64,000 nt of DNA from Cohaesibacter gelatinilyticus (GCF_900215605.1 NZ_OBEL01000006.1:186001-250000), one strand, 5' to 3'; positions 46,671 through 56,052 are shown, numbered from the stretch's first letter. The notes: a model not told the origin generated them from the sequence alone. Made by a program: numbers and translations.

Positions 46671-47372
46671 TCAAGCATCTTCACCTGGGATTGCAACACC
46701 AATCATTTCGCTTGCAGGCGGTATGTAAACCGGCTTGGCCTCAATGGTAATTGTGTCGTCAGTCCAGTCAAACGACAGATCCATCTTGCTTTCTCGCGCC
46801 AGGAGCCCGGTATAATAAGGCTGAATGGCATGGGCATCGATGCCGTGATCATCAGCAGGTTTACCACGCAACAGGCGATCAAGACTTGCCGGAATACGTG
46901 CATTCCGACCCTCGCAAACCAACAGGAAAGTAGGGTAACGGGCGTCCCCATCATGCTTAACCTTAATGGTACCTCCCCGAGGAATTGTTGAAGTTCCGAT
47001 TAGCACAAGGTTAAGAAGCAACTTGACCAGATTCTTGGGCATCAGGACACGTGTCCCTTCCCATTCCATGTCAGCCTTTTCTCCTGCCATGAAATTACTG
47101 GCAACTTTTTCCGCATCGCCAGTATCGATTTCAGCGCCAGCAGATCCGGCGGCACCAAATGCAAGACGCGCAAACTGGAGCTTGGCCGAAGCGGTATGAG
47201 CCGACTTGGTAATCAGCTCCATGGCAAAGGCACGCATATCCTCGCCATTATCCTCTTCAAGCACTTCAAGGCCATTTGTAATCGCCCCAACCGGGCTAAT
47301 GATGTCGTGGCAAACCCGGCTACAGAGCAAAGCAGCCAGATCCATGGAGGAAAGGGTGTCCTTGGCAGTCAT
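46671..47372 (-). CDS. chpT: Histidine phosphotransferase ChpT
   Basis: ChpT passes phosphate from the hybrid kinase CckA to CtrA and CpdR. It has a two-helix dimerisation region with phospho-acceptor His22 (CSRVCHDIISPVGAITNGLE) and a degenerate Bergerat ATPase-like domain that does not bind ATP (region LVKLLLNLVLIGTSTIPRGGTI). Length 233 is normal for the family. The ATG has GAGGATGTA upstream. It lies 5' of cheA on the same strand with a 183-bp gap, so it probably has its own transcript. Confidence 0.88.
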   Translation of the reverse strand: MTAKDTLSSMDLAALLCSRVCHDIISPVGAITNGLEVLEEDNGEDMRAFAMELITKSAHTASAKLQFARLAFGAAGSAGAEIDTGDAEKVASNFMAGEKADMEWEGTRVLMPKNLVKLLLNLVLIGTSTIPRGGTIKVKHDGDARYPTFLLVCEGRNARIPASLDRLLRGKPADDHGIDAHAIQPYYTGLLARESKMDLSFDWTDDTITIEAKPVYIPPASEMIGVAIPGEDA

Positions 47373-47588
47373 TACATCCTCAACTGGTTGGATTCATGTC
47401 TTTGGTATTCATTCACTCTTACGAATCAATACCACTCTCTCTTAATGAGAATTAACCATCCACGCGGCATCTGCCAAGGGTTCACTGATCTTGCCCACTC
47501 AAACTGGGCAAGAAACCATATGAAATAATGTAAAGTAGTGATGTTTTGGCAGACTTACTCTCCCTAAAAGGAAAGGAATGCCTTTATA

Positions 47589-48128
47589 TCAGCGTGTAAG
47601 AGTGGGTTCCAACTTTTGCCAGCTGGCTATTCCACGTTGAATATGCTGTTCCAGTGCCTGGGCCCAGGCTGCCCGAGCTGGAAAAGAATAAAAAAGATAA
47701 AGCCTGTCTTTATAAAGAGCCCAAACCTTCGGGTTGGAAGCAGACAAGTAACCCCGTGCCATGGCCAAAGCTCCATGCCCACCAAATTGTGGCGCATAAA
47801 GATCGGGATCTGCCTTGAAGACTTCAAGATTGGCCTGTGATGCGAAAACCCAACTCACATTGTTCCAGACAAACTCATAATCATGTTTGCCTTTCACTGC
47901 TTTTTGATCGGTATGATAAGCCACCGGGTCATAACCCCATATAGCAAGTCCGCTATTCGGATCGATCACAACGCGTCGCGATTGCACCGATGCCTCTACA
48001 TCATTGACATTGATAGAAAGATCAACAGCAATACAGACGAACACCATCAGGCAAATTGACAAGCCCTTCTTCATCATCAACAGGACCGATTGCCCAGTCT
48101 TGCTCCACGATCCTCGCATCGCCTTCAT
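47589..48128 (-). CDS. YHS domain-containing envelope protein
   Basis: This 179-residue protein has an N-terminal hydrophobic segment (GLSICLMVFVCIAVDLS) consistent with a signal peptide or anchor, followed by a YHS-like domain (AIWGYDPVAYHTDQKAVKGKHDYEFVW-type sequence and PQFGGHGALAMARGYLSASNPKVW). YHS domains are small possible metal-binding modules. The ATG at 48128 has AAGGA eight bases upstream, better than the first in-frame start at 48212. Function unknown. Confidence 0.72.
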   Translation of the reverse strand: MKAMRGSWSKTGQSVLLMMKKGLSICLMVFVCIAVDLSINVNDVEASVQSRRVVIDPNSGLAIWGYDPVAYHTDQKAVKGKHDYEFVWNNVSWVFASQANLEVFKADPDLYAPQFGGHGALAMARGYLSASNPKVWALYKDRLYLFYSFPARAAWAQALEQHIQRGIASWQKLEPTLTR

Positions 48129-48365
48129 GCCACTCTTCCTTACAGCCAACCAATTCCGGTTGTCATATTCCTCTGCCCACAAGAAACTTCCTTCTGGTCC
48201 GCCGAATATCATTTTTTCATCATAATCAACCCTAGACTGGTCGAAATAAGGATTCTGTTAAGAAAAAAGAGCCATCCATAAGATATGGTAAACAAAATAT
48301 TGTCGGCTCCGAACTTCGCTCGAATCCACCCGCCATGGCAATTTTTCCTGCAAAGGACACCGAAC

Positions 48366-48983
48366 ATGACCCTGTTTCAGCACCGCACGTTTGGCGCATA
48401 TTTCTCCACCCTGTTCATCGCAGCCATGCTGTATGTGATCTCGGCAACAATGCTGAGCACATCTGCCCGCGCACAGGCAAATGACATCAATCCAAATGAC
48501 AATTTCTACTCGAATGCAGAAATACTGGATGCTGGCCAACGATTCTTTGGGTCTGTCTCCGGTGGCCTTGCCTCTGTTCTGGAAAGGTCGTTCGCCAAAT
48601 ATGGCCTACCCAACGGCTATATTCTCGGTGAAGAAGGAAGCGCTGCCATTGTAGCGGGCCTGCGCTATGGCGAGGGGACGCTCTATACCAAAAACATGGG
48701 TGAACACAAGGTCTTCTGGCAAGGCCCTTCCATTGGTTGGGACTTTGGTGGAGACGGCAATCGCACCATGATGCTTGTCTATCACCTGCCCGATACCAGC
48801 GCCATCTATCGTCGTTATATCGGCTTCAACGGCTCTGCCTATCTGGTTGGTGGTTTTGGTCTGACCGTCCTTGGCAACAATGGAATTCTGGTGGTTCCTG
48901 TCCGCTCAGGCGTCGGGGCCAGGCTTGGCGTCAATGTCGGTTATCTGAAATTCAGTCAACGTCCGACCTGGAACCCGTTCTGA
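48366..48983 (+). CDS. DUF1134 secreted protein
   Basis: This protein of about 205 residues has a signal peptide (FGAYFSTLFIAAMLYVISA through STSARAQ) and a DUF1134 domain, a family of periplasmic or outer-membrane-associated alphaproteobacterial proteins with glycine-rich strands (GPSIGWDFGGDGNRTMMLVY, GFNGSAYLVGGFGLTVL). Function unknown; it resembles the YSC84/lipid-binding type in its repeated GG-hydrophobic pattern, which is only a loose resemblance. AAGGA precedes the ATG at 48366. It is divergent from the YHS gene and ends at a terminator. Confidence 0.82.
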   Translation: MTLFQHRTFGAYFSTLFIAAMLYVISATMLSTSARAQANDINPNDNFYSNAEILDAGQRFFGSVSGGLASVLERSFAKYGLPNGYILGEEGSAAIVAGLRYGEGTLYTKNMGEHKVFWQGPSIGWDFGGDGNRTMMLVYHLPDTSAIYRRYIGFNGSAYLVGGFGLTVLGNNGILVVPVRSGVGARLGVNVGYLKFSQRPTWNPF

Positions 48984-49013
48984 TCCAACCTGCTCTTTGA
49001 ATGCAGTTTCAGC

Positions 49014-49043
49014 CCCGTCAGCAATCTGTTGACGGGGTTTTTG
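49014..49043 (+). terminator. Rho-independent terminator after the DUF1134 gene
   Basis: CCCCGTCA (49014-49021) pairs perfectly with TGACGGGG (49031-49038), followed by five Ts. Confidence 0.92.
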
Positions 49044-49080
49044 TTTCGCAGACAATGTATTTTGATTAGAAATTACTGTC

Positions 49081-49135
49081 GGTCTTTCCCCTAAAAAAGA
49101 CCAAAAAATGAATAGTTAATAGTGATTAACTATTC
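49081..49135. promoter_or_regulatory. Two consecutive perfect inverted repeats before the coiled-coil gene
   Basis: The first is GGTCTTT/AAAGACC (49081-49102). The second is a 10-bp dyad GAATAGTTAA (49110-49119) / TTAACTATTC (49126-49135) with a 6-base spacer. The second lies about 60 bases before the start codon and is a good operator candidate. Confidence 0.5.
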
Positions 49136-49195
49136 CACCTTGTCCACTCTACTGGTAAAACCAAAGATAAGATTCGGTTCGGATCGATTAAGCAC

Positions 49196-50518
49196 TTGTT
49201 ATCGGGTGCATACGGGTATAGGTGGTCATTTCCCTTGATTGAATCTGCTTTATATATCTTGCTGGGTTTCATCATCGCCATTTTGATGATGCTGGTAGTC
49301 GTTCCCATGATCTGGCGCCGTGCGGTTCGTCTCACCGAAAAGCGTGTATTGGGCGAGATACCGATCAGCTACAGTGAATTGCAGGCAGAAAAAGATATGC
49401 AGCGGGCCGAGCAGGCCATCACCCAGCGTCGACTGGAAGTCTCCGTGGAATCCCAGCGCGAGCAGCTTACCCTTAACAGCATCAAAATTGACCGTCTCAA
49501 GCAAACAATTGAAGAGCGTAATAGCTCAATCACGGATCATCAGAAAATCATTTCAGATCTGGAAAACTCCCTTGCCAACAAAGGCGATGACTATCTGCAT
49601 CAGGCAGGCCAGCTGGAACAATCGCGCACTTCGGTCGCGCAAGCCAGGGAGCGGATTGCAGAGCTTGAACAGATCAAGACCGATCTTGAAACTGATATCC
49701 TGCATTTCGAGACCGAGCAAAGTGAACAGAAAGTGGAACTGGTTGCCCAATTGGCACGCATCGAGGCTGCACGTGGTGAGATTTCAGAACTAAACCAGGC
49801 ACTCAAAACCGAGACCGATAGCAGAAAAGAAGTCGAATCCCGCCTGAGCCAGAAAAACTCTGATTTTGATCGCATCAAAGAGCGCCTTGATACTCTGGAC
49901 GAGAAACTCAACCAACTTCAGTCGGAAGCTGCCGACAAAGACAGCGAAATCGCAACATTGAAGCAGCGCGTTAAGCGCCTTCAAGGTGCTCGTAACAATT
50001 CATCATCAGATGATCAGGCTCGTTTGGCTGAAACAGAGGCACGGCGTGTGGAAGCGGAAGCAAAGATCTCAAGCCTGACATTACAATTGTCAAATCAGGG
50101 CGATAATGCTGATGACGAGAATTCCCGAGAAGCTGTTCGCAAGGCCCTTGAAGCTGACAATATTCGTCTGAACAAGCAAATCAACACTCTGCAATCGACG
50201 CTCAAGGAATTGCACGACAAATATGACGAACTCAGCAAAAACCAGTCCCCTGCTCAATCTGAAAGTCCTTTGACACCGTCCGAACATCAATTACGCGAGG
50301 AAATGAAAAAGATTGCGGCCCAAGTAACTGTTGCGGCCATGAAGCAGGAAGCAGAGCCTTCCAAAATTGCCGCCATTCTGGACGACAACAAACAGAACAA
50401 ACAGCAAGAGGATCCGCTTTCCAAAGTCTTGTCACTGGCGGGCCATATCACCAATCTGGCAAAATCGTCAGATGAGAGCCAAGAAGAGCAACCGGAACAA
50501 AACGAACAAGCTTCCTGA
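49196..50518 (+). CDS. Membrane-anchored long coiled-coil protein, unknown function
   Basis: The 440-residue protein has one N-terminal transmembrane helix (ALYILLGFIIAILMMLVVVPM) and then about 300 residues of heptad-rich, E/Q/K/R-rich coiled coil (about 60-350), ending in a disordered Q/E-rich tail. I recognise no domain of known function. No ATG is near the helix: the start is a TTG at 49196, or a TTG at 49235 (after AGGTGG) that would shorten it by 13 residues. It probably spans or organises the cytoplasmic face of the membrane. It is followed by the ABC-F gene on the same strand. Confidence 0.72.
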   Translation: MLSGAYGYRWSFPLIESALYILLGFIIAILMMLVVVPMIWRRAVRLTEKRVLGEIPISYSELQAEKDMQRAEQAITQRRLEVSVESQREQLTLNSIKIDRLKQTIEERNSSITDHQKIISDLENSLANKGDDYLHQAGQLEQSRTSVAQARERIAELEQIKTDLETDILHFETEQSEQKVELVAQLARIEAARGEISELNQALKTETDSRKEVESRLSQKNSDFDRIKERLDTLDEKLNQLQSEAADKDSEIATLKQRVKRLQGARNNSSSDDQARLAETEARRVEAEAKISSLTLQLSNQGDNADDENSREAVRKALEADNIRLNKQINTLQSTLKELHDKYDELSKNQSPAQSESPLTPSEHQLREEMKKIAAQVTVAAMKQEAEPSKIAAILDDNKQNKQQEDPLSKVLSLAGHITNLAKSSDESQEEQPEQNEQAS

Positions 50519-50643
50519 TTTCTGCCTGCAAATCTGAAACAAAGATAATTTCCCGCCACTTGAAAGTCTTCTCCAGCTTGGGTAAGCCTTGCCACATCCA
50601 ATGTCTTATCGACATGTTCCAAGACTAGAAGGCAAGCACGTCC

Positions 50644-52461
50644 ATGGCCCCTCCTCTGCTTCATTTGCAAGATACACATCTGACCATTGGCGGCCAGTCT
50701 CTCCTTGGCGGAACCGAGCTGGCAGTGCATGAGAGTGACGCAATTGCACTGGTAGGCCGCAATGGATCTGGCAAGTCCACACTTTTGAAAATTGCAGCAA
50801 ATATCGTGGAACCCGACAAGGGAGAACGTTTCTTTCAACCAGGCACCACATTGCGCTACCTGCCGCAAGAACCGGACTTATCAGCCTATGAAACCACCCT
50901 TGCCTATGTGGAAGATGGCCTGACTGAAGGCGATGCCCACTACCGCGCCCAATATTTGCTGGAAGAACTTGGTCTTACGGGGCACGAAAATCCATCAGAC
51001 ATTTCAGGTGGCGAGGCCCGCCGCGCTGCCCTTGCACGTGTTCTGGCACCCGAACCCGACATTCTGCTACTGGACGAACCAACCAACCATCTGGACCTTC
51101 CCGCCATCGAATGGCTGGAAAGTGAACTGAGGCAAATTCGCTCAGCCAAAGTCATCATCAGCCATGACCGCCGCTTTCTTGAAAATCTGACCCGCACGAC
51201 CGTCTGGATCGACCGTGGCACAGCTCGCCGCAGCAGTAGAGGTTTTGCTCATTTTGAAGCCTGGAGAGATGAGATTTTTGCGCAGGAAGAAGTTGAGGAG
51301 CAAAAGCTCAAACAAAAAATCCTCGCAGAAGAAGACTGGATCCGTTATGGCGTTACTGCACGCCGCAAACGCAATGTCCGTCGCCTTGGAGAACTGCATA
51401 CTCTGCGTCACAAGAAACAACAAATGGCACAGAACCGACCTCAGGGCGACGTCAAGATGGCAGCCTCGGAAGGCGAGACATCCGGCAAGTCAGTAGTCAA
51501 GGCCAAGGAAATCAGCAAGGCCTATGAAGGGCGGAATATCGTCAAGGATTTCTCCATGGAAATTCTGCGTGGTGATCGTATTGGCATCGTTGGCCCCAAT
51601 GGTGCAGGAAAATCTACGCTTATCAACTTGCTCACAGGCGGACTGGAACCTGACAGCGGCACAATCAAACTGGGTACCAATTTGCAAATGATGACGCTGG
51701 ATCAGAAACGTGAAAGCCTGAATCCGGATTGGACCTTGAAAGAAGCCCTCACTTCTCATGGTGGTGACATGATTCAGGTGGGCGATACTTCGCGGCACGT
51801 TGTCTCCTACATGAAGGATTTTCTCTTCCGTCCGGAACAGGCCAGAAGCCCAATCGGAGTATTATCCGGCGGTGAACGCGGCCGTCTGATGTTGGCCCGT
51901 GCCCTCGCAAAGCCATCAAATATCTTGGTCCTTGACGAACCAACCAACGACCTGGATCTGGAAACCTTGGACCTGCTGCAGGAAGTCATCAACGACTATT
52001 CAGGCACAGTCATTCTGGTCAGCCATGATCGCGACTTCCTCGATCGCATTGTCACCTCTACGCTTTTTGCAGAAGGTGACGGAAAATGGATTGAATATGC
52101 CGGAGGTTATTCCGACATGGTTGCCCAACGAGGCACAGGTGTAGAAGCCAGAAAGGCCACCGCCAAAACCAAGCCTGTCAAAGAAAGCCATAGCTCAAAA
52201 GAGGAAGAGCTAAAACAACGCAAAGCGCTGACTTTCAAAGACAAACATCTGCTGGAAACCTTACCGATCAAGATGGAAGAAATTCAAGGTAAGATTGATC
52301 GCTTGCGCAAACGATTGGAAGACCCCGATCTTTTCACCAAAGATCCCGAAACCTTCAACAAGGCTGCAAAAGCACTGGAAGCCCAAGAAGAATTGCTGGA
52401 AAAAGCCGAAGAGAAATGGCTGGAGCTGGAAATCATGCAAGAAGAGCTCGGAGAAAGCTAA
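50644..52461 (+). CDS. uup: ABC-F family ATPase (Uup-like)
   Basis: This soluble 605-residue protein has two ABC cassettes: Walker A GRNGSGKST with LSGG-like ISGGEARR, and GPNGAGKST with LSGGERGR; both Walker B motifs end in LLDEPTN/VLDEPTN. A charged linker joins them and a C-terminal coiled coil (about 525-605, KMEEIQGKIDRLRKRLEDPDLF) marks the Uup subgroup. ABC-F proteins act on ribosomes to relieve stalling; Uup also affects precise excision in E. coli. It has no transmembrane partner. Confidence 0.9.
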   Translation: MAPPLLHLQDTHLTIGGQSLLGGTELAVHESDAIALVGRNGSGKSTLLKIAANIVEPDKGERFFQPGTTLRYLPQEPDLSAYETTLAYVEDGLTEGDAHYRAQYLLEELGLTGHENPSDISGGEARRAALARVLAPEPDILLLDEPTNHLDLPAIEWLESELRQIRSAKVIISHDRRFLENLTRTTVWIDRGTARRSSRGFAHFEAWRDEIFAQEEVEEQKLKQKILAEEDWIRYGVTARRKRNVRRLGELHTLRHKKQQMAQNRPQGDVKMAASEGETSGKSVVKAKEISKAYEGRNIVKDFSMEILRGDRIGIVGPNGAGKSTLINLLTGGLEPDSGTIKLGTNLQMMTLDQKRESLNPDWTLKEALTSHGGDMIQVGDTSRHVVSYMKDFLFRPEQARSPIGVLSGGERGRLMLARALAKPSNILVLDEPTNDLDLETLDLLQEVINDYSGTVILVSHDRDFLDRIVTSTLFAEGDGKWIEYAGGYSDMVAQRGTGVEARKATAKTKPVKESHSSKEEELKQRKALTFKDKHLLETLPIKMEEIQGKIDRLRKRLEDPDLFTKDPETFNKAAKALEAQEELLEKAEEKWLELEIMQEELGES

Positions 52462-52470
52462 ACAACAAAA

Positions 52471-52526
52471 TGTAAAGGGCGCTTTACTTTTTTATCAATT
52501 CACATTATGTAAAGGGTGCTTTACAT
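52471..52526. promoter_or_regulatory. Two tandem operator dyads before the membrane protein/XRE pair
   Basis: GTAAAG-GGCG-CTTTAC (52472-52487) and ATGTAAAG-GGTG-CTTTACAT (52507-52526) share the core GTAAAGGGYGCTTTAC; their centres are 37 bp apart. They directly precede the ribosome site of an operon that ends with a small XRE repressor, so autoregulation is the natural reading. Confidence 0.75.
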
Positions 52527-52539
52527 TTTGGAGATTGTT

Positions 52540-52995
52540 ATGTCCCGTTATGAACGCTTTTCCTGGACTGCCACGGCACTGCTTCTCAGTGCCTGGGCGG
52601 CGCTGACCATACAATTTTGGAATGGCAACAACCTTGCCGAGCTTGAAACCCGCCAAATGGCCATATCATTGGGCCTGATTCTGGCTGCTGCAACCATCGG
52701 CTTGGTTCTCGCATCAACCACCCTCTGGTCAAAAAAGACAAAGGCTAGAGACCCCCTTGATGAGCGTGAGATATCTATTGAAAACCGCGCTGAAAAATAT
52801 AGCTACTATGTGCTGGATGGCTGTATTTCGACTTTGATTGTCGCAATCCTTTGGGAAACAGCTTATGGCCCCAATCTCATCGGTAACTTTTCACTCCTCA
52901 AACCCGAAGGCTTGATTTTTGCATTGGCTTCCATTCTGATCATCGCCGCCCTTACTCGATTCATCACAGCAGCAATCGCATCAAAACTGTCATGA
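52540..52995 (+). CDS. Small membrane protein paired with XRE regulator
   Basis: This 151-residue protein has four hydrophobic segments (WTATALLLSAWAALTIQFW, MAISLGLILAAATIGLVLAS, VLDGCISTLIVAILWETAY, GLIFALASILIIAALTRFI) with the acidic/basic loop KKTKARDPLDEREISIENRA between the second and third. The family is common beside YozG-like XRE regulators, but its role is unknown. GGAG lies six bases before the ATG. Its last four bases overlap the regulator start. Confidence 0.75.
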   Translation: MSRYERFSWTATALLLSAWAALTIQFWNGNNLAELETRQMAISLGLILAAATIGLVLASTTLWSKKTKARDPLDEREISIENRAEKYSYYVLDGCISTLIVAILWETAYGPNLIGNFSLLKPEGLIFALASILIIAALTRFITAAIASKLS

Positions 52996-53213
52996 CAGAG
53001 AGCAAGATTACAAACAATCTGCGCCTCTTGCGAAAATCTCCACCCAAGATGACCCAGCAGGAACTTGCAGACGCCCTCGATGTCTCACGACAAACCATCA
53101 TTGCAATAGAGAATGGGCGCTATGCGCCCTCTCTTGCTCTTGCTCTGAAGATAGCGAAACTCATGCAACGACCAGTCGAAGAGATCTTTTCAATTCCGCA
53201 CGAGGAGCAATAA
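52992..53213 (+). CDS. XRE-family transcriptional regulator (YozG-like)
   Basis: This 73-residue protein is a single Cro/CI helix-turn-helix: MTQQELADALDVSRQTIIAIENGRYAPSLALALKIA. It has no ligand or dimerisation domain beyond the short C-terminus RPVEEIFSIPHEEQ, typical of small YozG-type repressors. It overlaps the membrane protein gene (ATGA) and most likely binds the two dyads at 52472-52526. Confidence 0.9.
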   Translation: MTESKITNNLRLLRKSPPKMTQQELADALDVSRQTIIAIENGRYAPSLALALKIAKLMQRPVEEIFSIPHEEQ

Positions 53214-53410
53214 TCAGTCAGGTATCATGCTATCCTGCCAATACTGGAATTGATCGACGAAAATCCGGCTCGCAAATTGATTTCAGTCCAGCTTTTCTCT
53301 GGAAATTGCACTCACTCTCGCCTATGGTCCGCCCAACCTGATTTTGGCTGATCGCTTTGTGACCGCGCAAACGCGGATCGCCATTCCGTCAAGAGACATG
53401 AAAGACTGAT

Positions 53411-54997
53411 ATGCCCGCAAGTCATGAAAAGCGCCGCACTTTTGCAATCATCTCGCACCCCGATGCGGGTAAAACCACCCTGACAGAAAAGCTGCTCTAT
53501 TTCGGTGGGGCCATTCGGATGGCCGGGCAAGTGAAGGCCCGAGGCGAAAAACGCCGTGCCAAATCTGACTGGATGAAGATTGAACAGGAACGTGGTATTT
53601 CGGTTACCTCATCGGTCATGACGTTCGAGCATAAAGATCTGATCTTCAACCTGCTTGATACACCGGGCCACGAAGACTTCTCAGAAGATACCTATCGCAC
53701 ACTCACCGCCGTTGACAGCGCCATCATGGTCATCGATGCCTCCAAAGGTATCGAGGCTCAGACCCGAAAATTATTCGAGGTTTGCCGGCTGCGCGATATT
53801 CCAATCATCACATTGGTCAACAAGTGTGATCGCGAAGCCAAGGACACTTTCGAGCTGCTGGATGAAATCCAGGAAACACTGGCCCTGGACCTTTCGCCAA
53901 TGGTGTTACCCATCGGCACCGGTTCCAATTTCCATGGCTGCTTCAACATCACCAATGGCGATTATTATACTTCCGAGACACGAGGCGAGGCATTCGACAA
54001 GATTGTCGAAACGACTGGCTTTGACGATGAAAAACTCGATGAGCTGGTCGATGGTCAACTGCTGGAAGAAGCCCGGGAGATGATGGAATTAGCTTCTATA
54101 GGCTATTCGGAATTCGATCTGGAAAGCTACCAGGAAGGCCATCTGTCTCCGGTCATCTTCGGCTCCGCACTGAAAGATTACGGACCGACTGCCCTACTTG
54201 ATTTGATCGCTGAGATCGCGCCAATGCCACGTTCGGCTCCATCAACCATTCGCACGGTGACACCTGACGAGAAAAAGGTTTCCGGCTTTGTCTTCAAAGT
54301 ACAAGCCAATATGGACTCCAATCACCGTGACCGCGTGGCCTTCATGCGTATTTGCTCTGGTGATTTCAAACGAGGCATGAAACTGCGTCAGGTCCGCACA
54401 AACAAGGACGTGATGGTTCATAGCCCAATCATGTTCTTCGCGCAGGATCGCGAGGTGGTCCATGGTGCAGGACCTGGTGATGTAATTGGCATTCCGAACC
54501 ACGGCACCATTCGCGTTGGCGACACCTTTACCGAAGGCGAAAATCTGCAATTCACCGGCCTTCCGGCTTTTGCTCCGGAAATTCTGCGCCGTGTTCGCCT
54601 GCCAGACACGACCAAAGTAAAACAACTCCGCCGCGCTTTGGAGGATCTGGCCGAGGAAGGTCTCACACAGGTCTTCAAGCCCAATATTGGTTCCAACTGG
54701 ATCATTGGTCTCGTCGGCATCCTTCAGCTCGATGTTCTGAAGTCCCGTGCCAAGGCGGAATATGGCGTCGAAATCGACTTCGAGCCTTTGACTTTCAATA
54801 TGGCCGTCTGGTTGAAATGCGAGGATGACGCCAAGCTGAAGACTTTCATCTCCGCAAATGCAGGCAATGTGGTGCATGACCGTGAAGGAAGCCCGGTCTT
54901 TCTGGCAAAGAGCCAGTGGGAGCTGGATTATACCAAAGAGCGCAATCCGGACATCATTTTCATGAAAACACGTGAACTGGTCAGCGCCGAAGGGTAA
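53411..54997 (+). CDS. prfC: Peptide chain release factor 3
   Basis: RF3 is a translational GTPase that removes RF1/RF2 from the ribosome after termination. The GTPase motifs are SHPDAGKTT (G1), DTPGHEDF (G3) and NKCDREA (G4), followed by the EF-Tu domain 2-like part and the RF3 C-terminal domain. 528 residues matches E. coli RF3 (529). It stands alone with a 198-bp upstream gap. Confidence 0.95.
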   Translation: MPASHEKRRTFAIISHPDAGKTTLTEKLLYFGGAIRMAGQVKARGEKRRAKSDWMKIEQERGISVTSSVMTFEHKDLIFNLLDTPGHEDFSEDTYRTLTAVDSAIMVIDASKGIEAQTRKLFEVCRLRDIPIITLVNKCDREAKDTFELLDEIQETLALDLSPMVLPIGTGSNFHGCFNITNGDYYTSETRGEAFDKIVETTGFDDEKLDELVDGQLLEEAREMMELASIGYSEFDLESYQEGHLSPVIFGSALKDYGPTALLDLIAEIAPMPRSAPSTIRTVTPDEKKVSGFVFKVQANMDSNHRDRVAFMRICSGDFKRGMKLRQVRTNKDVMVHSPIMFFAQDREVVHGAGPGDVIGIPNHGTIRVGDTFTEGENLQFTGLPAFAPEILRRVRLPDTTKVKQLRRALEDLAEEGLTQVFKPNIGSNWIIGLVGILQLDVLKSRAKAEYGVEIDFEPLTFNMAVWLKCEDDAKLKTFISANAGNVVHDREGSPVFLAKSQWELDYTKERNPDIIFMKTRELVSAEG

Positions 54998-55033
54998 ACT
55001 CAAATCTGAGTACAAACAGATATGCGGCTTTTT

Positions 55034-55774
55034 CTACAAAGAGCCGCCCATCACCCGATCACGCCCGTTTTCTTTAGCTTGATACATGTAGTGATCTGCC
55101 GCCTGCACCAGCTGGTCAAATCCATCCATATCAAACTTGGCATCGACGGATACCACTCCAATACTCACCGACAATCGATGAACAATCTCTGGTGAAGGTT
55201 CAAAATCAACGGCAGCAACAGCTTCTCGAATCCGCTCCGCCACCCGAAGGCTTTGCTCTCTGGCAATACCAGGGCAATAGATACAAAATTCTTCACCCCC
55301 CATTCGGCCAACAATGTCTCTCTTGCGCAAAACGCTTTTCATCGCATTCACGATAAGGACCAAGGCCTCATCTCCCGCCTTGTGGCCGTGACAATCATTG
55401 ATCTGTTTGAAATGATCGACGTCCACCATAAGCAATGCTTTGGAGGCGGAAGCTTCTTCGCTCTTGCGAACGAGTTGATAAAATGTTGCTCGATTATAGG
55501 TCTGAGTCAGATCATCAAATTGCGAAATATGTTTCAAGGTCTCGTGAGCAAGGTGCAATTCATCATGCATATCAGCAAATTCAAGTCGCTTGCCCTGAAT
55601 GTAATAGCTAACAGGAAAGGCGATGAACAAGGGCACAATGAAAGCAATAAGATAACCAACTCGATCAGGTCGATCCATTAGCGTATTCATCATCACAGAA
55701 GTCACCAACAGTGACACAACAACAGAAAGTGCCGTGACGAAAAAAGGTGTTTTTATTCTGGATCGCTTATTCAA
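55034..55774 (-). CDS. Membrane diguanylate cyclase (GGDEF)
   Basis: This 246-residue protein has two N-terminal transmembrane helices (about 10-55) and a GGDEF domain. The active-site motif GGEEF is intact, and RKRD five residues before it is an RxxD inhibitory I-site, so it is predicted to make c-di-GMP and to be product-inhibited. No EAL domain is present. The only in-frame start is a TTG at 55774 with AGGTG upstream. c-di-GMP could affect the nearby motility programme. Confidence 0.88.
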   Translation of the reverse strand: MNKRSRIKTPFFVTALSVVVSLLVTSVMMNTLMDRPDRVGYLIAFIVPLFIAFPVSYYIQGKRLEFADMHDELHLAHETLKHISQFDDLTQTYNRATFYQLVRKSEEASASKALLMVDVDHFKQINDCHGHKAGDEALVLIVNAMKSVLRKRDIVGRMGGEEFCIYCPGIAREQSLRVAERIREAVAAVDFEPSPEIVHRLSVSIGVVSVDAKFDMDGFDQLVQAADHYMYQAKENGRDRVMGGSL

Positions 55775-56052
55775 TGCATGAACACCTGTTTCAGATCAAA
55801 GGATAATCAGCTTGTCTTGCAAAAGCTTATCGCCATGCTCTTTACCAATTATAAAAGCATGTCCAAAAAATAAACAAGACTCCCGCAGCCAATTGCAGGC
55901 TGATAACAAAGCTCTCTTGGCAGCATAGAAAATGGCTGTCAAATTTCCCTTGCCTGAAAAAATCACCACAATCTGTGTTCATGTTACTTTCAGAGAGAAA
56001 GCATTAGCATTCTGAAACCGAACTCATTGAAAGAAAAATAGTGACACATGCC

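Noticed and set aside
47452-47465. TTAA-TGAGAA-TTAA before chpT as a CtrA box
   Set aside because: The spacing is six instead of seven bases, so it does not meet the CtrA consensus.
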